Source of the DNA: Leifsonia sp. Root227
GTDB taxonomy: Bacteria > Actinomycetota > Actinomycetes > Actinomycetales > Microbacteriaceae
Assembly: GCF_001428745.1 (NCBI RefSeq)
Contig: NZ_LMIO01000001.1
Coordinates: 54,733-118,732 of the forward strand
DNA: 64,000 bases
Reading direction: 5' to 3'
Part shown: positions 34,017 through 42,048 of the stretch, one piece after another
How the letters are laid out: every line of letters begins with the position of its first letter
Position numbering within the stretch: the stretch's first letter is position 1
Position numbers and translations under genes: made by a program
Notes under the pieces: generated by a model
Databases searched by the model: none
Told to the model about the DNA's origin: nothing
The model's input: only the letters and a program-made list of their open reading frames with translations

Positions 34017-34511
34017 GTGAACTCGAATCACGGGACGAACGACCGAGTGAGTCGCGTCGTATTGATGTGCGGGCCGGCTGGCTCAGGCAAGTCGACTGTC
34101 GCCCGACGTCTTGAGGAGGACGGCATGGTGCGTCTCTCATTCGACCAAGAGGCCTGGTCGAGGGGCATCCGCTCGATGCCTTTGGCGCCGGACGTCCATG
34201 AGGAGATCGAGAACGAACTGCGCCGCAAACTCCTGGGGCTCGTTGCGGCCGGTTCGGATGTCGTGCTCGACTTTTCGTTCTGGTCCCGGCGAGCTCGGGA
34301 GGAGTACCGCGAGCTGCTGAGGCCGTTGGGCGTCGAGCCCCAGACGATCTACCTGGCAACCCCGCGCGAGGTCGCCGTGGCACGGATTCGTGCCCGTGCT
34401 CTCGCGCACGGAGACGACTTCGGTCTCAGCGAGGAGCTGGCGGCCGAGTACTTCGATCATTTCGAACCCCCCACGTCAGACGAAGGCCCGCTGACCGTCG
34501 TCCAGCCCTGA
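34017..34511 (+). CDS. AAA_33-type P-loop kinase-like protein
   Basis: 164 aa, GTG start supported by a TACCCT element 6 nt upstream. Walker A is GPAGSGKST (about 18-26); VVLDFSFWSRRAREEYRELL provides the Walker B-like Asp and the base of the lid. This is the zeta-toxin/AAA_33 family of small kinases that phosphorylate nucleotides, sugars or antibiotics. No antitoxin-like partner is adjacent, so a toxin-antitoxin role is not supported. Substrate unknown. Confidence 0.83.
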   Translation: MNSNHGTNDRVSRVVLMCGPAGSGKSTVARRLEEDGMVRLSFDQEAWSRGIRSMPLAPDVHEEIENELRRKLLGLVAAGSDVVLDFSFWSRRAREEYRELLRPLGVEPQTIYLATPREVAVARIRARALAHGDDFGLSEELAAEYFDHFEPPTSDEGPLTVVQP

Positions 34512-34558
34512 CGACGCTCGTGAGTCGGGCGACGATGTCGGGGATCACCGCCAGGACG

Positions 34559-35059
34559 TCACAGAGGACCGAGGACGTCCTCCACGTCAGCGTTCAACTC
34601 CAATCCGTTCAGGACGGTGAGTAGTCGACGCTCTTCGTAGCGGAAGTGGTTCTCCATGATCGCGGACACGCCTTCCAGGTGCCCGTGAAGCTCGGCCCGG
34701 GAGGCCGACCGGGTGACGGCCGCTTCCAGCTCGCCGAGGAGGTGAGCGATCATGGAGTGATCCTGTTCGAGCGCGCGGAGTGTGTCCGCCAGCTCCGGGT
34801 GCGCCCTCTCGATGGCCGGGAACAGGGATCGGTCCTCGCCGGTGTGGTGGGCGTTCAGGGCGACGCAGAAGCCGTGACAGAGCAGCAGCAGCAGCTCGCG
34901 GCTCGCCTCGCGGGTCGAGTCATCGCTTCCGGCGGCTTCGCGGGTGGCCCGCACGGCGTCCCGTAGCTGCTGATGCGTCCGCCGGAGTTCGTCGCTCCAC
35001 GCGACGAGCCTGCTGGTCTGCGCCGAGAGATCGTTGGTCTCCCGAGGTGTGATGGGCAT
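34559..35059 (-). CDS. Hemerythrin-domain protein
   Basis: 166 aa, ATG. A four-helix hemerythrin (HHE) domain with iron-ligand-type residues in SDELRRTHQQLR, ALNAHHTGEDRSLFPAIE, LEQDHSMIAHLL and MENHFRYEERRLL. Such cytoplasmic proteins bind a di-iron centre and sense or store oxygen, nitric oxide or iron. No iron-sulfur repair (ric) gene accompanies it. Transcribed alone toward the P-loop kinase gene. Confidence 0.9.
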   Translation of the reverse strand: MPITPRETNDLSAQTSRLVAWSDELRRTHQQLRDAVRATREAAGSDDSTREASRELLLLLCHGFCVALNAHHTGEDRSLFPAIERAHPELADTLRALEQDHSMIAHLLGELEAAVTRSASRAELHGHLEGVSAIMENHFRYEERRLLTVLNGLELNADVEDVLGPL

Positions 35060-35259
35060 GGTTGTCTCCTTTTTGTCTCGTGTCGTTGATCTGGCATCAC
35101 GAGACGGAGGGAGGCGCGCGGCCCCGAGGGCGGCTCAGCCGGCGGCCGGTTCACCGATCTGTGCGTGGCCTACGGCCGATCCGGTCATCACGGGCGACAG
35201 CCTAGTCCGGTGACGGAGCGCGTCGTAAGAGTCCCCGCCCACGGGATGTGGTGGCTGGA

Positions 35260-36639
35260 TCACTTCGGTCGAGTGAGGACGGCGTAGACGATGCAACCGA
35301 CTGCAGCGAGAGCGGCGGCGATGAAGATCGCACTGGCCCCGCCGACGGCGAGGGGAGGCGTCGCAAGGGTGGCGCCCATGACGGCGACGCCCATCGTCGC
35401 ACCCATCTGACGCACCGCGTTCAGGAGACCACTGGCGTTGCCCGCGGTATCCGCCGGCACCGCGCCGAGCACGGCAGACACCAACGCGGGCAGCGCGAAC
35501 GAGATCCCGAACCCTGTGACGGCGAGTCCGAGAGCGAATACGACGAGCGGAAGCCCGGCTGCAATGCAGAAGCCCAGTAGCAGAGGCCCGACGGCGACCA
35601 GCGCCAGCCCTCCGACGATGGGCGGCCTGCTTCCGTGGCGCGCGACGAGGTAACCCGTGAGGAGTGGGTTCAGCGCGCAGGGGATGGTGAGCGCGAGAAG
35701 GAACAGCCCGATGCTCATCGGTGCCAGCCGAAACTGCGCAGCGAGAACCAGCGGTATGGCGAAGATCACACCGGTGAGCGCGAAATTGACGACCCCTCCG
35801 GCGAGCAGGCCGGCGCCAACGCCGCGCGCTCGGAGAATGGCGGGCACGAACACCGGGTGCGCGCTGCGGCGTTCGACAGCGACCAGTGTCCCAACGCAGC
35901 AGACGGCTGCGACGAGCAGAGGCGCTGCGACAGACGATCGGCCTCCGCCGAATGCGATGAGCGCGCCGCTGAGTGAGGCGAGCGACGCGCACGCGAGGAG
36001 TTGCGCGGCAACGTTGATCGGGCGCCTCGCCCGGGCGCTGGCGAAGCCACGGTGCGCAACCAGGAGCAGCACGACGATGGCGACGGGCGCATTGATGACG
36101 AACACCGCTCTCCACCCGGCGACGCCGACGAGGACTCCACCGACGAGTGGTCCGGATGCGAGGCCGACGCCGCTGATCGCCGTCCACACTGCCAGGGCTC
36201 GAGCGCGAGTGCGCTGCTGCGGGTAGAGCTGCGCGATCATGGCTGTCGACGACGGGATGCAGGCCGCCGCAACGACGCCCAGCAGGGCCCGCAAAGCGAT
36301 CAGAGCGCCGACCGAGGGCGCGAAGGCGGTCAGGAGAGAGAGCGTTCCGAACGCGGCGACACTGAACCGGAACATCCGGGCCGGTCCGATGCGATCGGCG
36401 ACCGCACCGGCGGAGAGGAGGAACGCGGCGAGTGTGATCGTGTAGCTGTCGACCACCCACTGCAGGCCGCCGATCGACGCGTGGAGCGAAGAGGCGATGT
36501 CCGGCTCAGCGACGGAGAGCACGGTGGTGTCCAACAACACCATGAAATACCCGAGAGACAGGCCAAGCAGAGCACGGACTCTTCCCTCGACTCTCGCTGC
36601 AGTGCCGACGTCCGACAGCCGTTCGATGTGCGATGCCAT
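35260..36639 (-). CDS. MFS transporter (drug efflux type, 14-helix)
   Basis: 459 aa; the ATG at 36639 is 6 nt from GGAGG. Motifs: MVLLDTTVLSVAEPDIASSL in helix 1, then VADRIGPARMFRF (motif A) and SGVGLASGPLVGG (motif C of exporters). Family role is proton-driven export of drugs or metabolites. It is divergent from a LysR regulator with an inverted repeat between them, so expression is probably controlled by that protein. Confidence 0.9.
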   Translation of the reverse strand: MASHIERLSDVGTAARVEGRVRALLGLSLGYFMVLLDTTVLSVAEPDIASSLHASIGGLQWVVDSYTITLAAFLLSAGAVADRIGPARMFRFSVAAFGTLSLLTAFAPSVGALIALRALLGVVAAACIPSSTAMIAQLYPQQRTRARALAVWTAISGVGLASGPLVGGVLVGVAGWRAVFVINAPVAIVVLLLVAHRGFASARARRPINVAAQLLACASLASLSGALIAFGGGRSSVAAPLLVAAVCCVGTLVAVERRSAHPVFVPAILRARGVGAGLLAGGVVNFALTGVIFAIPLVLAAQFRLAPMSIGLFLLALTIPCALNPLLTGYLVARHGSRPPIVGGLALVAVGPLLLGFCIAAGLPLVVFALGLAVTGFGISFALPALVSAVLGAVPADTAGNASGLLNAVRQMGATMGVAVMGATLATPPLAVGGASAIFIAAALAAVGCIVYAVLTRPK

Positions 36640-36722
36640 CGTCATCCTCCCTCTCAACCGGTGACCCGTGCCATCGTGTTCGCTCCGGCGCGGTCGGGCG
36701 ACCGCCGATCCCGTATGCTGCC

Positions 36723-36737
36723 TTCGGAATATCCGAA
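36723..36737. promoter_or_regulatory. LysR-type operator in the MFS/LysR intergenic region
   Basis: TTCGGAATATCCGAA: perfect 6-bp arms with a 3-nt centre, fitting the T-N11-A LysR box. It sits just upstream of the LysR start and about 85 bp from the MFS start, as expected for autoregulation plus divergent control. Confidence 0.65.
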
Positions 36738-36747
36738 CGGAGACGCG

Positions 36748-37644
36748 GTGGAGCTGAAGCAGTTGAGGACCTTCGAGGTGGTGGCCAGGGAGGGCACCGT
36801 CGGCGCGGCTGCGATCGCGCTTAACCGCGCGCCGTCCTCCGTGTCTGAGCAGGTGCGCTCTCTCGAGGAGTCGCTCGGGGTGATGCTGTTCGAGCGCGGG
36901 TCGCGAGGGATGCGGCTCACGGCGCCCGGGGAGCGTTTGCTCGGCTGGGCGCGAACTTTGCTGGATCACGCGGACGCAGCCCGACGCGATGTCACGTCGA
37001 GTCCGATCGAAGTCCACCTCGCCGCGCTGGAGACCCTGATGGCGATCCATGTTCCCCAGATGCTTCGCCGACTTGCCGATCGCCGCCCCGGCGTCGTGAC
37101 GCAGACGTCGTCTCGCACCAGCCGCGCGGAGCTTCTCAGCGATGTCACCAGCGGTCGGGTAGATGCTGGGCTGCTCCTCGACCTGGGGGATCGGATCGGC
37201 GACCTCGGGTTCGAACCGCCGCAGGACGACCTGACCCACCTCGATCTCGAATCCGTCGCCCTGTCCGTCGTCGTCGCTCCGTCGCACGCGCTGGCATCCG
37301 CCCAGGTCTCCTCGTCGGCGCACCTCGATGGTCACCCGTTCATCGGCAACAATCCGAACTGCTCGTTCTGGCTCGCCTGCAACCGCATCGCTCGACCAGG
37401 GGCTCAACGCATCGAGGCCGGCAGCCTCGCCATCGCGAAGGCGTGGACCGCTCAGGGCATGGGTGTCGCCCTCCTGCCCGATTTCGCGATCGAGCACGAA
37501 CTCGCAGCAGGTGCCCTGGTTCGGCTGCAGGTGCCGGCGCCGGACCTGTCGCTTCGACTCATCTGGCGCCCCGATCGTGAGGTCAAGCCGGGCGTGCGGG
37601 ACCTTCTCTACGCCGCCGTGGGACGGAGCGGACCACCGCGCTGA
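36748..37644 (+). CDS. LysR-family regulator of the divergent MFS gene
   Basis: 298 aa, GTG start with ACGGAG close upstream (VELKQLRTFEVVAREG); an ATG further upstream at about 36715 overlaps the operator and is less likely. Winged HTH (about 1-60) with SSVSEQVRSLEESLGVMLFERG, then the periplasmic-binding-like effector domain. The MFS/LysR divergent layout is typical of inducible efflux. The inducer is unknown. Confidence 0.9.
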   Translation: MELKQLRTFEVVAREGTVGAAAIALNRAPSSVSEQVRSLEESLGVMLFERGSRGMRLTAPGERLLGWARTLLDHADAARRDVTSSPIEVHLAALETLMAIHVPQMLRRLADRRPGVVTQTSSRTSRAELLSDVTSGRVDAGLLLDLGDRIGDLGFEPPQDDLTHLDLESVALSVVVAPSHALASAQVSSSAHLDGHPFIGNNPNCSFWLACNRIARPGAQRIEAGSLAIAKAWTAQGMGVALLPDFAIEHELAAGALVRLQVPAPDLSLRLIWRPDREVKPGVRDLLYAAVGRSGPPR

Positions 37645-37674
37645 CGGCAGCGGGCGACGTCGGGCGCCGACGGG

Positions 37675-38724
37675 TCATCGCGTCTGGGCCAGTGTTCCGA
37701 GCTGGTCGTGGGCGTATGCCGTCCGCAGAGCGGAGAGCGAGTTCTGATCGACGTTGACGATCGACTGGCCGTCGGCCGAGGTGCCGGTTCCCCCGGTGGG
37801 CATTGTGAACGTGTGGATGCTGGATGCGCCATCGAGCCGCATGCTGGCGGCGAGTCCGATGATGGTCGGGAGGTCGAACTTCTCGTCCACACTCAGGTAC
37901 CTGCCCATCGCCCCCACGAAGGCGGTCATGGCTGCCGGGTCGGCGAGCGTCGACCGGCTGAGGACCTTGCTGACGATGGCCCTGATGAGCGCCTGCTGGT
38001 CGGCGACCCGCTGGTAGTCGGCGGTGGGGAAGGCGTAGCGCTCCCTGGCGAAGGCGAGCGCTTGCGAGCCGTCGAGATGGTTGATGCCCTTCACGAACGT
38101 GTAGTGCGGTTTCAGGACCGTGGTGAATCCGACGGGGCTGTCGACGTCGACGCCACCGAGCGCATCCGTCATCCCGGCGAGCCCCTGGAAGTCGATGATC
38201 GCCACGTGGTCGATCGGGGTGCCGAGCAATTGCTCGACCGTCTGGACCACCAGGGGTGTGCCGCCCCAGGCGAGCGCCGCGTTGATCTTGGCGGTTCCGT
38301 TGCCGGGGATCGGGACCCACAGGTCGCGCATGATCGACATGACATAGACGTTCCGGCGGTCGGCGTCGATGTGCACGAGCATCAGGGTGTCGGAACGCTG
38401 GTTGGAAGTGCCGGTCGCACTGATGGTCGTCGGGTCGCCCCGCGAATCGGAGCCGATGAGCAGGATGTTCATCGCTCCGGTCGAGACGGCGACGGGGCGC
38501 GTCGCCGCCGGTGGGAAGGCGTTCGGGATGTGCTTGACGGTCGAGCTGAAGGTCGAGGCGACGCTTCCGGCGTAGAGGAGGCCGCCGCCGACGATCGCGC
38601 CGCCCGCCACGGCCAGGATGCTGAGGAAAGCGATCAGCGCGATGAAGAGCGCCGGCCGGCGGCGCCGTGGTTGCGCGGCGCGGCCGTGCCAGTGGGGTTC
38701 AAGGTGTCCAGCATGCGAGATCAT
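37675..38724 (-). CDS. LCP-family cell-wall ligase, second copy
   Basis: 349 aa; ATG at 38724 preceded by GGAG, with a GTG at 38742 as alternative. One membrane helix (about 28-55), then the extracellular LCP domain: NILLIGSDSRGD, RSDTLMLVHIDADRRNVYVMSI, MRDLWVPIPG with the catalytic Arg, INHLDGSQALAFARERYA. It attaches wall glycopolymers to peptidoglycan and belongs to a different subgroup from the LCP protein at 28.1 kb. Transcribed alone, with hairpins and an inverted repeat upstream. Confidence 0.92.
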   Translation of the reverse strand: MISHAGHLEPHWHGRAAQPRRRRPALFIALIAFLSILAVAGGAIVGGGLLYAGSVASTFSSTVKHIPNAFPPAATRPVAVSTGAMNILLIGSDSRGDPTTISATGTSNQRSDTLMLVHIDADRRNVYVMSIMRDLWVPIPGNGTAKINAALAWGGTPLVVQTVEQLLGTPIDHVAIIDFQGLAGMTDALGGVDVDSPVGFTTVLKPHYTFVKGINHLDGSQALAFARERYAFPTADYQRVADQQALIRAIVSKVLSRSTLADPAAMTAFVGAMGRYLSVDEKFDLPTIIGLAASMRLDGASSIHTFTMPTGGTGTSADGQSIVNVDQNSLSALRTAYAHDQLGTLAQTR

Positions 38725-38783
38725 GATGGCCGTCTCCGGCACTCCACGAGGAGCGTCTCATGTATCCGCCCAAACAACGGGTG

Positions 38784-38802
38784 AGATGAGGAATTCTCAT
38801 CT
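38784..38802. promoter_or_regulatory. Inverted repeat upstream of the LCP gene
   Basis: AGATGAG-5 nt-CTCATCT, about 60 bp upstream of the LCP start; operator-like, regulator unknown. Confidence 0.4.
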
Positions 38803-38830
38803 ACGTTCGACGCTACGCTTGCTCCACCCT

Positions 38831-38856
38831 TTTGTCCTCATAAACGAGGACAAAAT
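38831..38856 (-). terminator. Second stem-loop after the SRPBCC gene
   Basis: TTTTGTCCTC-6 nt-GAGGACAAAA, perfect 10-bp arms. As the arms begin and end in T/A runs it works as a terminator in either direction and backs up the stem-loop at 38859-38900. Confidence 0.6.
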
Positions 38857-38858
38857 TG

Positions 38859-38900
38859 TACCCCTGGCACCCCCAATTCGCGGGAGGTGCCAGGGGTACA
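38859..38900 (-). terminator. Stem-loop terminator of the SRPBCC gene
   Basis: GTACCCCTGGCAC and GTGCCAGGGGTAC, perfect 13-bp arms around a 16-nt loop, 13 nt after the stop. On the minus strand it is followed by AATTTTG. Confidence 0.75.
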
Positions 38901-38913
38901 CGGGGAGAACGGG

Positions 38914-39381
38914 TCAGGCCGTTTCCCCGCGGTCGACCTCGCCGCGCCAGGCGCCGGACGCGGTGCCCTGCGACTCGACGAACTTCTTGAAGTTCTCGAG
39001 ATCCTTCTTGACGGCGTGGTCGTCCAGTCCGAACACAGCGCCCAGCTTCTCCAGCGCGCCGGAGGGCGCCCATTCGAGCTGGACGGTCACCTTCGTCTCG
39101 GCGTCGGACAGCCGGTGGAATGTGACGACGCCCGCGTGCTCGGTGTCGCCGGCGACGGACTTCCACGCGACGCGCTCGTCCGGAAGCTGCTCGGTGATGA
39201 CCGTGTCGAACTCGCGCTCGACGCCGCCGATCCTCACGCGCCAGTGGTTGGTCGTGTCGTTCACCTGGCGGATCTCCTCGACCTCGTCGAGGAAGTGGGG
39301 GAAGGACTCGAACTGGGTCCACTGGTTGTACGCGGTCGAGACCGGCACGTTCACGTCGATGGACGTGGTCACTGCAGTCAT
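38914..39381 (-). CDS. SRPBCC-family (START-like) protein
   Basis: 155 aa, ATG. The polyketide cyclase/START-like fold is recognisable from VNVPVSTAYNQWTQFESFPHFLDEVEEI and the C-terminal helix ALEKLGAVFGLDDHAVKKDLENFKKFVES. The family binds small hydrophobic ligands; this subgroup is often described as stress-related coenzyme Q-binding COQ10-like. Monocistronic, followed by two strong terminators. Ligand unknown. Confidence 0.88.
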   Translation of the reverse strand: MTAVTTSIDVNVPVSTAYNQWTQFESFPHFLDEVEEIRQVNDTTNHWRVRIGGVEREFDTVITEQLPDERVAWKSVAGDTEHAGVVTFHRLSDAETKVTVQLEWAPSGALEKLGAVFGLDDHAVKKDLENFKKFVESQGTASGAWRGEVDRGETA

Positions 39382-39567
39382 CGCTGCTCCTTTCGCTGCC
39401 TTCTATGGTCACGCCGGACGATAGGCCGGGCAGCGGCAGGACGCAGGGCCTTGACTTCACGAGTCGATGATGCGGCGCGGGCCGGTAGCCGTCGGCCCGT
39501 ACCCCCCCATTCGGCCGGATCCGGCACGGGGGCGTCTTCCGTGTCAGACTGCGGCTAAGGGGTATGG

Positions 39568-40866
39568 ATGGCGAGCTTCGCCAGAACACCAGGACCTCCC
39601 AACTGGGCGGGGGCCTTCGTGGCCGGTTCGACATCCTCTTTCTCCCCTTTCTCACGCATCGGCTCCACGGTGGGCGCGACGGTTCTCGTCGCGATGGCCG
39701 GGCTGTGTTTCGGCTCTGTCGCGGCGTACGCCGACACGACCATCGACGGGCCGGTGAACATCGGGACGGCCGCGCCGTTCGGCGTCCTCGGCTCGAGCGC
39801 CGTGACGAACACGGGCCCCACGATCGTCAACGGCGACGTCGGGGTGTCGCCTGACTCGTCGATCACGGGATTCGGCGGACCCCCGAACGGCAGCCTCACC
39901 GGAACCATCCACAAGACCGACGCGGTCGCGGCGCAGGCTCAAAGCGATGTGACGACCGCCTTCAACACGGCGAGCAGCCTCACTCCGACCACCTCGGGAA
40001 TCGGGGAGCTCAACGGCCTGTCGCTGACCCCTGGCGTGTACTCCGGCGGCGCCCTCTCCCTGGCCGACAACGGCGCGTTGACTCTCGCGGGGAGCGCCAC
40101 CGCCGTGTGGGTGTTCCAGGCAGCCAGCACGCTCACCATCGGTTCGGCCACGCACATCACCATGACCGGCGGGGCGACAGCCTGCAACGTGTTCTGGCGC
40201 GTCGGATCGTCGGCGACCATCGGAACTGCCGCACAGTTCGTCGGAACCGTCCTGGCCGATCAATCCATCACAGCGACGACAGGTGCCACGATCGCCGGCA
40301 GACTGCTGGCGAGCAACGCCGCGGTCACGCTCGACACGAACACCATCACGGCGCCGACAGGCTGCGCACCGGCGGGCACGCCCGTCACCACGAGCAGCCC
40401 CTCGATCACCTCGGGAGCGCCGACCGCATCCACCGTCGGAACTTCGTATGCGTTCACCGTCACTGCCTCCGGTACCCCTGCGCCGACCTACACGGTGACG
40501 AGCGGCACGCTCCCGGCAGGCCTCACACTCAACGGGACGACGGGCGTGATCTCCGGCACCCCGACCACGAGCGGATCATCGACGGTCACCATCACCGCCA
40601 CGAACGGGCAGAGCCCAGATGCATCGGCCGTCTACACGTTCGTGACAGCCCCGGCCGCCGTCGCAGCGGTGCCGAGCCCCGGCGGCACGGCCGCGGTGCA
40701 GCCTTCCGTCCAGACCTCCACCGGCCTCCTCGCCGATACCGGCAGCAATCCGACACTGCCGCTGCTGGCGGCCATCGGCTTCATCGGCGCAGGAATCGCG
40801 ATCATGGCCTTCGGTCGACGCACACGCGCCGGTGGCTCCGGGCGGCACATGCGTTCTGCTGGATAG
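39568..40866 (+). CDS. Ice-binding (DUF3494) surface protein with Ig-like domain and LAxTG sorting signal
   Basis: 432 aa. A long N-terminal region with a hydrophobic signal helix ending FGSVAAYA precedes a DUF3494 ice-binding-like beta-helix (about 58-265), with FGVLGSSAVTNTGPTIVNGDVG, LTPGVYSGGALSLAD, AVWVFQAASTLTIG and GTVLADQSITATTGATIAGR. Then a putative-Ig (He_PIG) domain (about 270-360, GTLPAGLTLNGTTGVISGTP) and a C-terminal LADTG, hydrophobic helix and Arg tail. DUF3494 proteins bind ice or inhibit recrystallisation in cold-adapted organisms, and some act in adhesion. Anchoring by a class E sortase is inferred. Confidence 0.9.
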   Translation: MASFARTPGPPNWAGAFVAGSTSSFSPFSRIGSTVGATVLVAMAGLCFGSVAAYADTTIDGPVNIGTAAPFGVLGSSAVTNTGPTIVNGDVGVSPDSSITGFGGPPNGSLTGTIHKTDAVAAQAQSDVTTAFNTASSLTPTTSGIGELNGLSLTPGVYSGGALSLADNGALTLAGSATAVWVFQAASTLTIGSATHITMTGGATACNVFWRVGSSATIGTAAQFVGTVLADQSITATTGATIAGRLLASNAAVTLDTNTITAPTGCAPAGTPVTTSSPSITSGAPTASTVGTSYAFTVTASGTPAPTYTVTSGTLPAGLTLNGTTGVISGTPTTSGSSTVTITATNGQSPDASAVYTFVTAPAAVAAVPSPGGTAAVQPSVQTSTGLLADTGSNPTLPLLAAIGFIGAGIAIMAFGRRTRAGGSGRHMRSAG

Positions 40867-40904
40867 GGTCCCCGCCCTGTGGTCGCCGGCGTGCCTTACT
40901 CCAC

Positions 40905-40921
40905 TTCACTAGGCAAGTGAA
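40905..40921. promoter_or_regulatory. Nested palindrome upstream of the 119-aa gene
   Basis: TTCACT-5 nt-AGTGAA in a stretch that also pairs CACTT with AAGTG, about 40 bp before the ATG at 40961. It resembles MarR/HxlR-type sites; no such regulator is adjacent. Confidence 0.4.
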
Positions 40922-40960
40922 CTAGTTGTCTTCGCCGACTTCTCGCCGTACAACACAGGT

Positions 40961-41320
40961 ATGAACAACGACGAGCGCGCTTCCCTCCCTCCCGGGCCGG
41001 ACTTCGCCTATGGCGGTTACACGGTGCGGCTTGAACCAGAGCACGGGAAGACCGGACGCTGGCGGGTCGTCGACGACGAGCGATACTACGGACTGGTTGC
41101 GGCGGCTGATCCGGTCAAGGGCGAGCCGGAGGTGCATTTCGCGACGCATTTTCCTGGCGAGGAAGACATCCCTCCGATGAAGGTCGTGCCCCTGTGGACG
41201 ACGGCGGTCGAGTTCCTCCTGGATGCGGGGGAGGGCCAGCCGTTATGGGGGCTCCCGGATGATCGCACCGCACCGCATCCCATCGTGGCCGACGGCGCTG
41301 GGACGTCTGCTCCCTCCTGA
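40961..41320 (+). CDS. Small soluble protein, unknown
   Basis: 119 aa, ATG. No recognised domain. The middle (YGGYTVRLEPEHGKTGRWRVVDDERYYG) suggests a small beta-rich fold, and the C-terminus is Pro/Ala-rich and probably disordered. Preceded by a palindromic site that may control it. Its stop abuts the stop of the convergent esterase gene. I cannot assign a function. Confidence 0.6.
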   Translation: MNNDERASLPPGPDFAYGGYTVRLEPEHGKTGRWRVVDDERYYGLVAAADPVKGEPEVHFATHFPGEEDIPPMKVVPLWTTAVEFLLDAGEGQPLWGLPDDRTAPHPIVADGAGTSAPS

Positions 41321-41995
41321 TCAGCCTTCCACGCCGGACGCTGGGGCCTCGGCTCGCTCACGGGCGAGCTGTTCGCCGGTGTACAGGAGTGCCCGTCGCG
41401 CGAAGGCGCGTGACAGCCCGTGGTCCTCACCCTCGAGGTCGGCGATCACCGCATCGGTGTGGTCGGCCAGCCAGCGTCGCGATGAGCCGGCGAGGCGAGG
41501 GGCGATCACGTCGTCGCCGTCGCCGAGCCCGTACCAGACGTTCGGGCGCGCTCGCTTGACGCCGGCATGGGGCGTCCGATCCCAGACGTACCCGGCGACG
41601 ACTGCGCACGACACATATGCGCTCGGGCTCTTCCGGAGCAAATGCAAGGCCAGCGCTCCGCCCTGGGACCACCCGACGAGCGAGACGGAGCTCGCATCCT
41701 GGCGTGCGATCCATCCGGCGACACCACGGGCCACCGCGGACATGGCCCTGTTCCCCTGCGCCATGCGCAGTTTCTGGCCGCTGAAGTCGGCCCACGCCCA
41801 TCCCCGACCGGTGGCGGCCGGCCCACGCAGCGATGCGCCGACGGCTCCGGGTGGGATCGAGTCGAAATGTTGTGCCCAGTCGGTCTCGTCGTGGCCGAAA
41901 CCATGCAGGAGCACGACGAGCGGCCGACCGGCGCGCTCTCCCTCCGGGGCGGACCACAGGACGGCCTCCTCATCGATGGGAACAACGTCGTGCAC
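41321..41995 (-). CDS. Alpha/beta-hydrolase, carboxylesterase/phospholipase type
   Basis: 224 aa, GTG start at 41995 with AAGGAGAG just upstream; the frame stays open further but overlaps the AraC gene. Oxyanion region LLHGFGHDETDWAQH, nucleophile elbow GWSQGGALAL, acid Asp near YGLGDGDDVI and the His in LEGEDHGLS. No signal peptide, so cytoplasmic. Similar proteins hydrolyse short carboxyl esters. It follows the AraC-family gene on the same strand by about 50 bp and may be its target. Confidence 0.85.
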   Translation of the reverse strand: MHDVVPIDEEAVLWSAPEGERAGRPLVVLLHGFGHDETDWAQHFDSIPPGAVGASLRGPAATGRGWAWADFSGQKLRMAQGNRAMSAVARGVAGWIARQDASSVSLVGWSQGGALALHLLRKSPSAYVSCAVVAGYVWDRTPHAGVKRARPNVWYGLGDGDDVIAPRLAGSSRRWLADHTDAVIADLEGEDHGLSRAFARRALLYTGEQLARERAEAPASGVEG

Positions 41996-42048
41996 GATCT
42001 CTCCTTCGGGTTCGTCGATACCTGGCCGTTCGTCGGGCCCAGGTCCGC

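Noticed and set aside
34017..34511. Zeta-type toxin of a toxin-antitoxin pair
   Set aside because: The P-loop kinase fold fits, but no small epsilon-like antitoxin gene is adjacent and it appears to be a leaderless single gene.
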